From Amycolatopsis sp. cg9 (GTDB lineage: Bacteria > Actinomycetota > Actinomycetes > Mycobacteriales > Pseudonocardiaceae): a DNA stretch of 64,000 nt. The notes under the pieces are model-generated. The model was not told where the DNA came from and did not search any database. It saw only the letters and a program-made list of their open reading frames with translations. The stretch is from NCBI RefSeq assembly GCF_041346945.1, contig NZ_CP166850.1, forward strand, positions 4,712,001-4,776,000, read 5' to 3'. Below are positions 1 through 8,451 of this stretch, piece after piece. Position numbers and translations under genes: made by a program. Numbering within the stretch: position 1 is the first letter of the stretch; the number at the start of each line of letters is the position of its first letter.

Positions 1-11
1 AAGATCGGCGC

Positions 12-497
12 GTGCCGGAAACCATCGACGAGATCGACGCGCGGCTGCTCCAGGCGCTGGGGGAGGACCCCCGGTCCACCGCGGTCGCGCTGGCCGAGCG
101 GCTGGGCCTGTCCCGCAACACGGTGCAGGCCCGGCTCGCGCGGCTGGAGCAGCGCGGCGCGCTCCGGTCGTTCGAGCGCCGCATCGACCCCGCGCGGCTG
201 GGCTACCCGCTGCGGGCGTTCGTCAACGCGCAGGTCGACCAGCGGCGGCTCGCCGAGATCGCCGAGGCGCTCGCCGAAATCCCCGAGGTCACCGAGGTGT
301 GCGGGCTGACCGGGGCGAGCGACCTGATGGTGCAGGTCGTCGCCGTCGACGCGGACGACCTCTACCGGATCGCCGGGCGCGTCCTCGCCTCGCCCGGCGT
401 CGAGCGGACGAACATCTCGCTCGTCATGCGCGAGCTCGTCCCCTACCGCCTGACGCCCCTGCTGGAGCGCGTGCATTCTGCGCACCCGGAGGCCTGA
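12..497 (+). CDS. Lrp/AsnC family transcriptional regulator
   Basis: This 161-aa protein has the Lrp/AsnC layout. An N-terminal winged helix-turn-helix spans about residues 5-60 (IDEIDARLLQALGEDPRST, then a LSRNTVQARLARLE recognition helix). A RAM-type ligand-binding domain follows at about 65-145, with the turn VCGLTGASDLMVQV. The length is normal for the family, so the gene looks complete, although the GTG start lies only 11 bases from the window edge and an earlier start cannot be excluded. It reads towards the TPP enzyme 106 bp downstream, which it may regulate through the GTGC-type dyads between and around them. The effector is unknown; amino acids are usual for the family. Confidence 0.9.
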   Translation: MPETIDEIDARLLQALGEDPRSTAVALAERLGLSRNTVQARLARLEQRGALRSFERRIDPARLGYPLRAFVNAQVDQRRLAEIAEALAEIPEVTEVCGLTGASDLMVQVVAVDADDLYRIAGRVLASPGVERTNISLVMRELVPYRLTPLLERVHSAHPEA

Positions 498-589
498 GCC
501 GTCCGGTTCCGGGGTGCATTCTGCTCAGCCGGATCGGCATCGGTTGTGCGAAGCGTCCACCAGTGCTGTTCTGGGGGTGCTTCCTGCAC
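471..589. promoter_or_regulatory. Cluster of three putative Lrp/AsnC boxes
   Basis: Three related elements precede the TPP-enzyme gene: GTGCATTCTGCGCAC at 471-485 (a GTGC/GCAC dyad), GTGCATTCTGC at 514-524, and GTGCTTCCTGCAC at 577-589 (a GTGC/GCAC dyad). Lrp-type regulators bind arrays of roughly 15-bp pseudo-palindromes. The first copy lies inside the end of the regulator gene. Binding is inferred, not shown. Confidence 0.4.
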
Positions 590-603
590 GAAAGGTGTCG
601 ACG

Positions 604-2907
604 ATGACTCAGGCCACCCCGGCGGCTCAGGCGACGGGCACGCTCGCCTCGATCGAGCAGCGGGTGCTGTGGCTCGCCACGGCGATCGTGCACCAGGCCA
701 ACCGGGTCCGGCCGAACCCGTCCGGGCTGAAGGTCGGCGGGCACCAGGCGTCGTGCGCGTCGCTGGTGTCGATCATGACTTCGCTGTGGTTCCGGCACCT
801 GCGGCCCGAGGACCGCGTCTCGGTGAAGCCGCACGCGTCGCCGGTGCTCCACGCGATCAACTACCTGCTCGGCGAGCTGGACGAGGCCTACCTGCCGACG
901 CTGCGCGAGTTCGGCGGCCTGCAGAGCTACCCGAGCCGTGCCAAGGACCCCGACCCGGTCGACTACTCGACCGGCTCGGTCGGCATCGGCGCGACCGCCC
1001 CGATCTGGGGTGCGCTGGCCCGCCGCTACCTGACCGCCCGCGGCTCGTCGGCCGGCACCGGCCGCCAGTACTCGCTGGTCGGCGACGCCGAACTGGACGA
1101 AGGCGCGATCTGGGAGGCCATCCTCGACCCCGGGGTCGCCGAGCTGGGCGAGATCGTCTGGATCGTCGACCTCAACCGGCAGTCGCTCGACCGGGTCGTC
1201 CCGAACATCGCGGCCGGGCGGCTGCAGGGCATGTTCGACGCCGCCGGCTGGCAGGTGCTGACGCTGAAGTACGGGCGGCTGCTGGAAGAGCTGTTCACCC
1301 GGCCCGGCGGTGCGGAGCTGCGCGCGCGGATCGACGAGATGCCGAACCCGGAGTACCAGCGGCTGCTGCGCTGTGACGCCGCCCAGGTGCGCGACCGGCT
1401 GCCGGCGGGGAACGCCGCGCTGGCTTCGCTGGTGGCGTCGCTCGACGACGAGACGCTGCTGGCCGCGATCCGGAACCTCGGCGGCCACGACCTCGGCTCG
1501 CTCGACGACGCCTTCGCGTCCATTTCGGACAGCCGGCCGACGGTGATCTTCTGCTACACCGTCAAGGGCCGCGGACTCCCCACGCAGGGGCACCCGCAGA
1601 ACCATTCGTCGCTGCTCACCGTGGAGCAGATGGAAGAGCTGGCTTCGTCGCTGGGGACCGACCTCGCTTCGCCGTGGGAGGGGTTCGCCGCTGACTCGCC
1701 TGAAGCCGCGTTGTGCGCTGAAGTCGCTTCGCGCCTTCGCCGGCAGGACGTTCCTTCGCTGCCTTCGCTGGACCTGCCGTCCGACATCGGGCGGACGCCG
1801 TCCGGGACCGCGACGACGCAGGCGGCGCTGGGCCGCGTCCTGCTCGACCTGACCCGCGAAGCACCCGAAGCGGCGAAGCGCGTGGTGACGGTCAGCCCCG
1901 ACGTCAGCTCGACGACCAACCTCGGCGGCTGGGTCAACAAGGTCGGCGTCTGGTCGGCCACCGAGCGCCGCGACTGGTTCGACGACGACCCCGAAACGAT
2001 CATGCACTGGCGGGAGAAGCCCACCGGCCAGCACGTCGAGCTGGGCATCGCCGAGACGAACCTGGTCGGCCTGCTGGGCGAGCTCGGCGCCACCTGGAGC
2101 CGCTGGGGCGAGCCGCTGCTGCCGATCGGCGTCATGTACGACCCGTTCGTCGAGCGCGCGCTGGAGCCGTGGTCGTTCGGCATCTACGCGGGCGGGCAGT
2201 CGATCCTGATCGGCACGCCGTCCGGCGTGACGCTCGCCCCGGAGGGCGGCGCGCACCAGTCGATCACCACGCCGTCGATCGGCATCGAGCAGCCCGGCTG
2301 CGTCAGCTACGAACCGGCGTTCGCGATCGACACCGAGTGGACGCTGCTGGCCGCGCTCGGCCGGCTCGGCAAGCCGGGCGGCACGTCGTCGTACTTCCGG
2401 CTCTCGACGCGCCCGGTCGACCAGACGCTCGCCGCGGTGCCCGCGGACCCGGCGGCGCGCGAACGCCGTCGCCGCCAGGTCGTGGCGGGCGCGTACCTGC
2501 TGCGGCGCGCGGACTCCCCGGCGGTGACGCTGGCGGCGATGGGCGCGCTGGTGCCGGACACCCTGGCGGCGGCCGAGCGGCTGGCCCAGGTCGGCGTCGA
2601 GGCCGACGTCGTCTGCGTGACCAGCCCCGGGCTGCTGTTCGAGGCGCTCCAGGCCCGCTCCGGCCGGGGCGGCGGCGAGTCGTGGATCCTCGACCAGGTC
2701 TTCCCGGCTTCGCGCGCGAAGCCGCTGGTCACGGTCCTCGACGGGCACCCGCACACGCTGGCGTTCCTCGCCGGGGTCAACCGGGTCCCGTCGGTCGCGC
2801 TGGGCGTCACGGGCTTCGGTCAGTCCGGCTCGCTGGCGGACGTGTACCGGTACCACGGCATCGACACCGACGCGATCATCCGGGCCGCGCTGGACGTGAC
2901 CGCTTAG
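604..2907 (+). CDS. Transketolase / homodimeric E1-like TPP-dependent enzyme
   Basis: The 767-aa product is a thiamine-diphosphate enzyme of the transketolase / homodimeric 2-oxoacid dehydrogenase E1 superfamily. The TPP-Mg motif is GDAELDEG at about residues 160-167. The text after it (WIVDLNRQSLDRVVP) looks more like homodimeric pyruvate dehydrogenase E1 (AceE) than classical transketolase. The pyrimidine-domain segment VELGIAETNLVGLLGELG lies near residue 480, and a transketolase C-terminal domain follows. ATG 604 is chosen because GAAAGG precedes it; an in-frame ATG at 514 would add 30 residues with no family character. The protein is shorter than AceE (about 900 aa), so the substrate (pyruvate or a sugar phosphate) is uncertain. 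An AsnC regulator lies directly upstream. Confidence 0.82.
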   Translation: MTQATPAAQATGTLASIEQRVLWLATAIVHQANRVRPNPSGLKVGGHQASCASLVSIMTSLWFRHLRPEDRVSVKPHASPVLHAINYLLGELDEAYLPTLREFGGLQSYPSRAKDPDPVDYSTGSVGIGATAPIWGALARRYLTARGSSAGTGRQYSLVGDAELDEGAIWEAILDPGVAELGEIVWIVDLNRQSLDRVVPNIAAGRLQGMFDAAGWQVLTLKYGRLLEELFTRPGGAELRARIDEMPNPEYQRLLRCDAAQVRDRLPAGNAALASLVASLDDETLLAAIRNLGGHDLGSLDDAFASISDSRPTVIFCYTVKGRGLPTQGHPQNHSSLLTVEQMEELASSLGTDLASPWEGFAADSPEAALCAEVASRLRRQDVPSLPSLDLPSDIGRTPSGTATTQAALGRVLLDLTREAPEAAKRVVTVSPDVSSTTNLGGWVNKVGVWSATERRDWFDDDPETIMHWREKPTGQHVELGIAETNLVGLLGELGATWSRWGEPLLPIGVMYDPFVERALEPWSFGIYAGGQSILIGTPSGVTLAPEGGAHQSITTPSIGIEQPGCVSYEPAFAIDTEWTLLAALGRLGKPGGTSSYFRLSTRPVDQTLAAVPADPAARERRRRQVVAGAYLLRRADSPAVTLAAMGALVPDTLAAAERLAQVGVEADVVCVTSPGLLFEALQARSGRGGGESWILDQVFPASRAKPLVTVLDGHPHTLAFLAGVNRVPSVALGVTGFGQSGSLADVYRYHGIDTDAIIRAALDVTA

Positions 2908-3500
2908 GCGAAGGTGGCGCCGGCGAGGAGGGTGTCCATCTTCTCGTCCCAGCCGGGGAAGGCCCCGTACTGGACGACGAGGATCTTGCTCGTCGGCAGC
3001 CACCACATCCGGACCTGGTTGTTCTGCGTCTCGTCCGTGCAGGTGACCGCCCACCGGCCGTACTCGGCCTTCTTCGGCCCGATCGGCTTGAAGCCGGACT
3101 CGAGGAGGTTGCTGCCGGTCGCTTCGGCGGCCTCTCCGGGCGGCGAAGCGGCCGTGATGCACGTCGGCACGTCCGTGCCGGTGTACCAGCCGAAGGGCCG
3201 CTTCGCGCTCGGGAGGTTGATCGGCGCGTTCGGGTCCGACGTCGCTTCGCGCAGGTCCAGCAGCCGCGCTTCGCAGACCGTGGTGCCTTCGGCGACGCAG
3301 CCGTCGAGCAGGCCGTCCTGGCTGTGCTCGGTGTAGGTCGCGCCCACCGGCAACGTCACGCGCATGGTCCCGACGACCGCTTGCGGCCCCGTGGCCGTCG
3401 TCACCGTCGGGACGGGCTGGGCCTGCCCCGCGGTCGATGTGCTGCAGGCCGCGGCGCTCAAGAGCGCCACGAGGACCAGGACGCTGTGCCGGAAGGACAC
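2904..3500 (-). CDS. Putative secreted lipoprotein
   Basis: The 198-aa protein has a classic export signal: a short basic start, a hydrophobic core (VLVLVALLSAAAC) and Cys19 as likely lipidation site, although the lipobox is loose because Ala replaces Leu at -3. A Thr/Pro-rich linker follows, then a compact domain with several Cys residues that could form disulfides. I do not recognise the family; it resembles the small actinobacterial surface lipoproteins (DUF3558-like) only in style. The GTG start is supported by GAGGTGAG six bases upstream. The gene converges on the TPP-enzyme gene with a 4-bp overlap and is separated from the next upstream minus-strand gene by a strong hairpin. Confidence 0.75.
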   Translation of the reverse strand: MSFRHSVLVLVALLSAAACSTSTAGQAQPVPTVTTATGPQAVVGTMRVTLPVGATYTEHSQDGLLDGCVAEGTTVCEARLLDLREATSDPNAPINLPSAKRPFGWYTGTDVPTCITAASPPGEAAEATGSNLLESGFKPIGPKKAEYGRWAVTCTDETQNNQVRMWWLPTSKILVVQYGAFPGWDEKMDTLLAGATFA

Positions 3501-3528
3501 GGGCTCACCTCTTTCGTCGGACCTCGGA

Positions 3529-3573
3529 CGCCCGGGCGGCCCGTCCGGTTTCACCGTAAAGGCCGCCCGGGCG
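3529..3573 (-). terminator. GC-rich hairpin terminator
   Basis: A perfect 13-bp stem (CGCCCGGGCGGCC at 3529-3541 with its complement at 3561-3573) and a 19-nt loop lie 8 bp beyond the stop of the 310-aa gene, before the lipoprotein start. It probably ends the upstream minus-strand transcript. There is no U-tract, as is common in actinobacteria. Confidence 0.6.
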
Positions 3574-3580
3574 CCCCGGA

Positions 3581-4513
3581 TCAGGCGGCCACCGTCGCGT
3601 TCAGCGTGACGTAACCGGCCTGCAGCTGCGCGAACGCCTCGAGCGCGAACTGGGCGAGGTGGTCGACGGTGGCCGCGTTCGCCAGCAGCTGCCGCGTCAG
3701 CTCCCGCTGGACCACGGAAACACCCGGCTTCTCCGAGTACACGATGCTGACGGTGGTGCCGCTCAGCGCCGTCACGCCGACCTCGATGCCCGAGTACACC
3801 CCGGTCAGCTTCGCGGCGATCTTGGACACGAGGGTCTGGACGGTGATCGCCGTGGCGAACGCCGCGACGATGGTCACGATGGCTTTCGCGTCGACGGAGA
3901 GCGACGGCGGCGTCGACCACGCGCCGCCGCTGTAGAGCCGGGCCGCCGAGTCGTCGTCGGTCAGGTCGATCTCGACCGCGTTGGAGCGCGCGGAGCTGAA
4001 CATCGTGCTGGTGGCGATGTCCTGCTCGAACCAGACCTGCACGCACTCCACCGGGGTCAGCACGTCCGAGCCGGGCACGATGGCGTTCTCGGCGACGTAG
4101 ATCGGGGTGGTCGACGGGGTGCCGTCGATACCGGTCGAGAAGGCGCACAGGCCGGGGTGGATCGAGCCGTAGTCGTTGACCAGCGTGATGCCGGTCGCCG
4201 GGCCGCCCGACGAGGCGGCGCCGAGCACACCGGCGCTGTCGAGCACCGCCTCGTCGCCGAGGCCGATCGGGACCTTGTTCGTCGAGACGCGCACCCCCAC
4301 GTCACCCTTGAACTCGTTGCTGCCGAACAGCTCGTACAGCGGCTGCCAGGAGAAGGTGTTGTCGGCCAGGTAGCCGTCGGCCGACTGCCACACGACGTTG
4401 TAGGTGTCGTTCACCTTCTTCGCGAAGCACAGCTTGTAGCCGTCGTGCTTCAGCTCCTCCAGGTCCGCCGTGTCGATCTGGATGTCGACGCTCTTGCGTT
4501 GTCCGTCCGTCAT
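3581..4513 (-). CDS. Hypothetical protein, possibly membrane-active
   Basis: This 310-aa protein has no signal peptide. The first two thirds are beta-rich and polar (from DGYKLCFAKKVNDTYNVVW onward), with an Asp-rich stretch (IDLTDDDSAARLYSGGAW). Next comes a hydrophobic/amphipathic segment at about residues 215-245 (AIVTIVAAFATAITVQTLV) and a helical C-terminus. I cannot assign a known domain. A soluble beta domain followed by one long hydrophobic helix would fit a protein that inserts into membranes or assembles on them, but this is only inference. The ATG is preceded by GAGGAGCGG, a good ribosome site. It is transcribed alone; the BTAD regulator starts 374 bp away on the other strand. Confidence 0.6.
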   Translation of the reverse strand: MTDGQRKSVDIQIDTADLEELKHDGYKLCFAKKVNDTYNVVWQSADGYLADNTFSWQPLYELFGSNEFKGDVGVRVSTNKVPIGLGDEAVLDSAGVLGAASSGGPATGITLVNDYGSIHPGLCAFSTGIDGTPSTTPIYVAENAIVPGSDVLTPVECVQVWFEQDIATSTMFSSARSNAVEIDLTDDDSAARLYSGGAWSTPPSLSVDAKAIVTIVAAFATAITVQTLVSKIAAKLTGVYSGIEVGVTALSGTTVSIVYSEKPGVSVVQRELTRQLLANAATVDHLAQFALEAFAQLQAGYVTLNATVAA

Positions 4514-4887
4514 GGTTTCCGCTCCTCGGTTCGTGCCGGGCGGGGCCGGTGCAGCCCCGGGACGAACTGTCCGGGGCCGCCGTCGCGCGGCCGTCGGTCC
4601 CGCGTGCCGCGCGCCGTCGGGCGTCACACGATGGGCTAAACCGGGGCGGACCAGTGCCGTTGGGCCATTGGCGACCCGCGGCGCCCGTTCCCCGGGGCGT
4701 CCGGCGACGCGCCGTCGCGGCGCGGTCCCGTCCGGGTGACCAGTCAAGCCCGCGCACGACTGAGGGGCGCCGGGGCGGGCGCGGCGGTCCGGACGCGGCG
4801 TGAGAGAGCGGGGAGACGCCCCGGAGACACCGCCGGTGCCATGCTCGGAGACCGGTGAACGGCGTCGGCGAAGACGAGGGGACCGCG
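4514..4887. other. Gene-free divergent spacer, 374 bp
   Basis: This spacer separates the 310-aa unknown gene (minus) from the BTAD regulator (plus). Open frames inside it are short, Arg/Pro-rich and lack third-position bias, so I see no gene. The right part holds a GGAGAC direct-repeat array, listed separately. Both promoters should lie here, but no convincing -35/-10 pair is visible. Confidence 0.6.
4812..4852 (+). promoter_or_regulatory. GGAGAC direct repeats, possible SARP box
   Basis: GGAGAC occurs at 4812-4817, 4823-4828 and 4847-4852. The first two are exactly 11 bp apart start to start, the helical spacing used by SARP/BTAD regulators for their heptamer direct repeats; the third is 24 bp further. 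The array ends 36 bp before the start of the BTAD gene, so autoregulation is plausible. Confidence 0.35.
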
Positions 4888-5607
4888 ATGGACGAGGGCG
4901 ACAGACCCGGCCCGGAACTGGTGCTGCTGGGCCGGTTCGAGCTGGTGGACGGCGGCGGGCGGGTCGCACTGCCACGCGCGGCGCAGCGCCTGCTGGCGTT
5001 CCTGGCGGTGCGCGACGGCGCCGCGGTGAACCGCAACGCGGCGGCGGAACGGCTGTGGCCGGAGAGCCGCCGCCAGCGCGCGGCGGCCAACCTGCGCCAG
5101 GCGCTCTGGCACGTCCGTCGCTCCACGGCCGCGCCGGTCGTCGAGACCCCGGTCGACCACCTGCGGCTGGCCCCGGCCCTCCCGGTCGACTTCCGCGGCG
5201 CCCTCGACGCGGCCCACCACGTCGTCCGCGCTTCGGCCCGCCCGGCGCCGGAGGGGCTCGTCGACGCGCTGTCCCGCGACCTGCTGCCCGACTGGACCGA
5301 GGAGTGGCTGGCCCCGGAGCGGCAGCGCTGGGAGCAGGTCCGCCTGCACGCGCTGGAGGCGATCGCCCAGCGCCTGATCACGGCCGGCGCGCACCTGGCC
5401 GCGCTGGAGGCGGCGTTCACCGCGATCGGCATCGACCCGGTCCGGGAAAGCGCTCACCGCACGGTGATCGCGGCCCACCTGGCCCAGGGCAACGGCGGCT
5501 CGGCGCTGCGGCACTACCAGCACTACCGGGCGTTGCTGCACCGCGAGCTGGGCGTGCGCCCGTCACCGCACATGACGCGGCTCGTCGCGGCGCCGGGGGC
5601 GCCGTGA
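4888..5607 (+). CDS. Short BTAD-domain (SARP-type) transcriptional regulator
   Basis: The 239-aa product matches a minimal SARP. An OmpR-like winged helix spans about residues 10-85 (LVLLGRFELVDGGG, then ALPRAAQRLLAFLAV). The bacterial transcriptional activation domain follows to the end (AERLWPESRRQRAAANLRQALWHVRR; later HYQHYRALLHRELGVRPSP). There is no NB-ARC or TPR extension. The ATG at 4888 has GAGGGGACC directly upstream; a GTG at 4855 is possible but less well supported. SARPs activate secondary-metabolite genes, but none lies next to this one; its neighbours are an unknown protein and an SMI1/KNR4 protein. Confidence 0.85.
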   Translation: MDEGDRPGPELVLLGRFELVDGGGRVALPRAAQRLLAFLAVRDGAAVNRNAAAERLWPESRRQRAAANLRQALWHVRRSTAAPVVETPVDHLRLAPALPVDFRGALDAAHHVVRASARPAPEGLVDALSRDLLPDWTEEWLAPERQRWEQVRLHALEAIAQRLITAGAHLAALEAAFTAIGIDPVRESAHRTVIAAHLAQGNGGSALRHYQHYRALLHRELGVRPSPHMTRLVAAPGAP

Positions 5608-5616
5608 AGCCCGTCC

Positions 5617-7209
5617 TCAGAGCCGGCTGGGCAGCACGGCCGAGAACTCGGTCACCGGACCGGTCCGGTCATCGCCGAACGCGGCCCGCAGCCCGGCCAT
5701 CTCCGGCAGCGTCGTCCGCCCGGCGACGAACAGCGCCGCGAGGCGGGGCAGCGGCTTCCCGAGGTCGAGCAGACCGCGGACCTGCCCGGCGTCGAGCTGC
5801 AGCACGCGCAGGCCGGGGAGGTCGGCGACCTGGCCGAGGTCCGGCACCGCCGATCCGGCGAGGTGCAGCCGCGTCAGCCGGGGCAGCGTGCGCAGCACCG
5901 CCAGGTCGAGCGGCTCCCGGACGCCTTCGAGGTGCAGGTCCCACAGCGCCGGGTGCGCGGCGAGCCCGGCGAGGTCGGCGCGGCCGGCCCCGATCCGCAC
6001 CGACTCCAGCGCTCCGAGCCCGCCGATCGACGCGGTGACGGCGGCGGCGCGGTTGACGCTCAGCCGCCGCAGCGACGTCAGCGGGTCGAACACGGCCAGG
6101 TCGACGTCGGCGGCGTCGTTCAGGTGGACCTCCTGCACCAGCTCCCGGCCGGGCAGCCCGGCCACCACCGACGGCAGGTCCAGCTCGGCCGCCTTCGAGA
6201 TCACCTCGTCGTACGAACGCTCGGCGGCTTCGCGGAGCTCCGTCTCCGCGAAGAGGTACTGCTCGCCCGGGTCCTCGTAGCGCCCGGCCCGCAGGGCGGT
6301 CACGACCTCGGTCAGCATGGCGGTGATCGACGTCGCCACGTGGCGCAGCGGGCCGTAGATGTCGCGGCCGTACTCGAGGACCTGTCCGACGTGCCCCTGA
6401 GCGGCGGGGTCGACGTCCACCGCGACGTAGTTCATCGCCCGGTCGCCGCCGAAGGTGATCCACCAGTCGTTGCGCGACAAGCGTTTCACGCGGCCGAAGG
6501 GCACGGTCTCGAACACGACGCCGTCGTCGTCCAGCGCGTCTTCCCAGCCGTAGGAACCGGTATCGCCCTCGAGGTAGTTGCCGACGACGCGGTCCAGCGG
6601 GTCGTGGGAGTAGGGCCCGAGCAGCCCGGTTTCCCACGGGTCGCCGTCCGCCACCAGGTACAGCGCCCGCAGGTCCTCGGGCAGCCGGACGCCCATGCGC
6701 GCCTCGGCGCCGGCCAGCTCCGCCTCGGTCTTCCCCGCGGGCCACCGGGGAGCCGTGCCCTTGATGCGGGTGTAAGCCGCCGCGTACTCGCCGGTGAGCC
6801 GGAAGATCTCGGCGCGCACCCGGGGATCCGTCGCCGCACCGGTCGGTTCGGCGGCCGCGGGGCGCGGCCGCCCCGGCAACGGGTGCCCGGGGTAGCGGAA
6901 GTCCGGGTCGAAGACGAGCTGCCCGGGCGAGACGGCCGTGAGGTCCGGCCGGGCGGTGAAGCCGTACGCCCCCGCGGGGTCGAGCCGCACTTCCAGCACG
7001 GCGGGCGGCAGCTCGAACAGCCGATCCGCGATCGAGCCGTAGTCGACGCGGAAGCCGTCCTGCGCGTCACTCCACGCCGTGCACGAGACCGACCCGCCGG
7101 TGTGCCGCAGCTGGAGCGTGGCCTTCGTCCAGCCGGCTCCCGCGCCCGCGCGCAGGGCTTCGGCCATCGCCTCGGCGATGCCGGCGTAGCCGCTTTCCCC
7201 AGGGATCAT
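5617..7209 (-). CDS. SMI1/KNR4 family protein with leucine-rich C-terminus
   Basis: The 530-aa protein has three parts. Residues 1-130 are a domain I cannot name. Residues about 150-300 are an SMI1/KNR4 (SUKH-type) domain, shown by KTEAELAGAEARMGVRLPEDLRALYLVADGDPW and a following aromatic/acidic segment. From about residue 360 the sequence is rich in regularly spaced Leu (LGALESVRIGAG, HPALWDLHLEGV, PRLTRLHLAGS, PGLRVLQLDAG), typical of short leucine-rich repeats of about 22 residues. SUKH proteins often act as immunity proteins for polymorphic toxins, but no toxin gene adjoins this one. The gene converges on the BTAD regulator with a 9-bp gap. No clear ribosome site precedes the ATG. Confidence 0.8.
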   Translation of the reverse strand: MIPGESGYAGIAEAMAEALRAGAGAGWTKATLQLRHTGGSVSCTAWSDAQDGFRVDYGSIADRLFELPPAVLEVRLDPAGAYGFTARPDLTAVSPGQLVFDPDFRYPGHPLPGRPRPAAAEPTGAATDPRVRAEIFRLTGEYAAAYTRIKGTAPRWPAGKTEAELAGAEARMGVRLPEDLRALYLVADGDPWETGLLGPYSHDPLDRVVGNYLEGDTGSYGWEDALDDDGVVFETVPFGRVKRLSRNDWWITFGGDRAMNYVAVDVDPAAQGHVGQVLEYGRDIYGPLRHVATSITAMLTEVVTALRAGRYEDPGEQYLFAETELREAAERSYDEVISKAAELDLPSVVAGLPGRELVQEVHLNDAADVDLAVFDPLTSLRRLSVNRAAAVTASIGGLGALESVRIGAGRADLAGLAAHPALWDLHLEGVREPLDLAVLRTLPRLTRLHLAGSAVPDLGQVADLPGLRVLQLDAGQVRGLLDLGKPLPRLAALFVAGRTTLPEMAGLRAAFGDDRTGPVTEFSAVLPSRL

Positions 7210-7312
7210 GCGGCGAGGCTACCGAGATCGGCCGTGCCGGGTGTGACCCGGCGGACACCCGGCCGGGGCGGGCCCGGCGGCGATTTCGGGGGCGTGGGAC
7301 ACTTGACCGGTT

Positions 7313-8419
7313 ATGACTGCCCTCCCCCTCGTCTTCGACGCCCCCAAGCGCGGCCTCCCGCCGCGCCACCTCGCCGACCTCTCGGTGGCCGAGCGCGCGG
7401 CCGCCGTCGCCGAGCTGGGGGAGAAGCCGTTCCGGGCGAAGCAGCTGTCGAACCACTACTTCTCCCGCCTGACGGTCGACCCGGCGGAGATGACGGACAT
7501 CCCGGCGGCGTCCCGCTCCAAGCTGGTCGAGTCGCTGATGCCGACGCTGCTGACCGAGGTCCGCGCCCTGGCGGCCGACAACGGCGCCACGCGCAAGACG
7601 CTGTGGCGGGCTCACGACGGCACGCTCCTGGAGAGCGTCCTGATGCGCTACCCCGACCGCGCGACCCTGTGCATCTCGAGCCAGGCGGGCTGCGGCATGG
7701 CGTGCCCGTTCTGCGCGACGGGCCAGGGCGGCCTCGACCGCAACCTGTCGACGGCGGAGATCGTGGACCAGGTCCGCTCCGCGGCGGCGGTCATGCGCGA
7801 CGGCGCGATGCCCGGTGGCCCGGGGCGGCTGTCGAACATCGTCTTCATGGGCATGGGCGAGCCGCTGGCCAACTACAAGCGCGTGGTGGCCGCGGTCCGG
7901 CGGATCACCGATCCCGCGCCCGGCGGTCTCGGCATCGGGCAGCGTTCGGTGACGGTGTCGACGGTGGGCCTGGCGCCGGCGATCCGGAAGCTGGCCGACG
8001 AGAAGATGCAGGTGCGGCTTGCCGTTTCGCTGCACACGCCGGACGACGAGCTGCGGGACACGCTGGTGCCGGTGAACGAGCGCTGGTCGGTGGACGAAGT
8101 TCTTTCCGCCGCCCGGTACTACGCGGACACGTCCGGGCGGCGCGTGTCCATCGAGTACGCGTTGATCCGGGACATCAACGACCAGCCGTGGCGGGCGGAG
8201 CTGCTCGCCAAGCGGCTGCGGAAGCACCTGGGTCAGCTGGTGCACGTCAACGTCATCCCGCTGAACCCGACCCCGGGGTCGAAGTGGGACGCTTCGCCGA
8301 AGCCGGTGGAGCGGGAGTTCGTGCGGCTGGTGAACGCCGGCGGAGTAGCGTGCACCGTGCGGGACACCCGCGGCCAGGAGATCGCCGCCGCCTGTGGGCA
8401 GCTTGCTGCCGAGGGCTGA
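7313..8419 (+). CDS. rlmN: Dual-specificity 23S rRNA/tRNA adenine-C2 methyltransferase RlmN
   Basis: The 368-aa radical-SAM enzyme methylates C2 of A2503 in 23S rRNA and, in studied species, A37 of some tRNAs. The radical-SAM cluster motif CGMACPFC is clear at about residues 127-134 and is followed by [11 protein letters not shown]. Other family landmarks are [12 protein letters not shown], the substrate region [12 protein letters not shown] and the catalytic-cysteine region [22 protein letters not shown] near the C-terminus. Length is normal. It stands alone on the plus strand, diverging from the SMI1/KNR4 gene, with a small unknown ORF downstream. Confidence 0.96.
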   Translation: MTALPLVFDAPKRGLPPRHLADLSVAERAAAVAELGEKPFRAKQLSNHYFSRLTVDPAEMTDIPAASRSKLVESLMPTLLTEVRALAADNGATRKTLWRAHDGTLLESVLMRYPDRATLCISSQAGCGMACPFCATGQGGLDRNLSTAEIVDQVRSAAAVMRDGAMPGGPGRLSNIVFMGMGEPLANYKRVVAAVRRITDPAPGGLGIGQRSVTVSTVGLAPAIRKLADEKMQVRLAVSLHTPDDELRDTLVPVNERWSVDEVLSAARYYADTSGRRVSIEYALIRDINDQPWRAELLAKRLRKHLGQLVHVNVIPLNPTPGSKWDASPKPVEREFVRLVNAGGVACTVRDTRGQEIAAACGQLAAEG

Positions 8420-8451
8420 GTTTCCCTTTCAGTGATGGAGAGTTTGTCGTG

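Noticed and set aside
424-3162. Long minus-strand open frame of 912 codons across the TPP-enzyme gene
   Set aside because: It is antisense to a clear enzyme gene; its product is Arg/Pro-rich and low-complexity, typical of GC-rich shadow frames.
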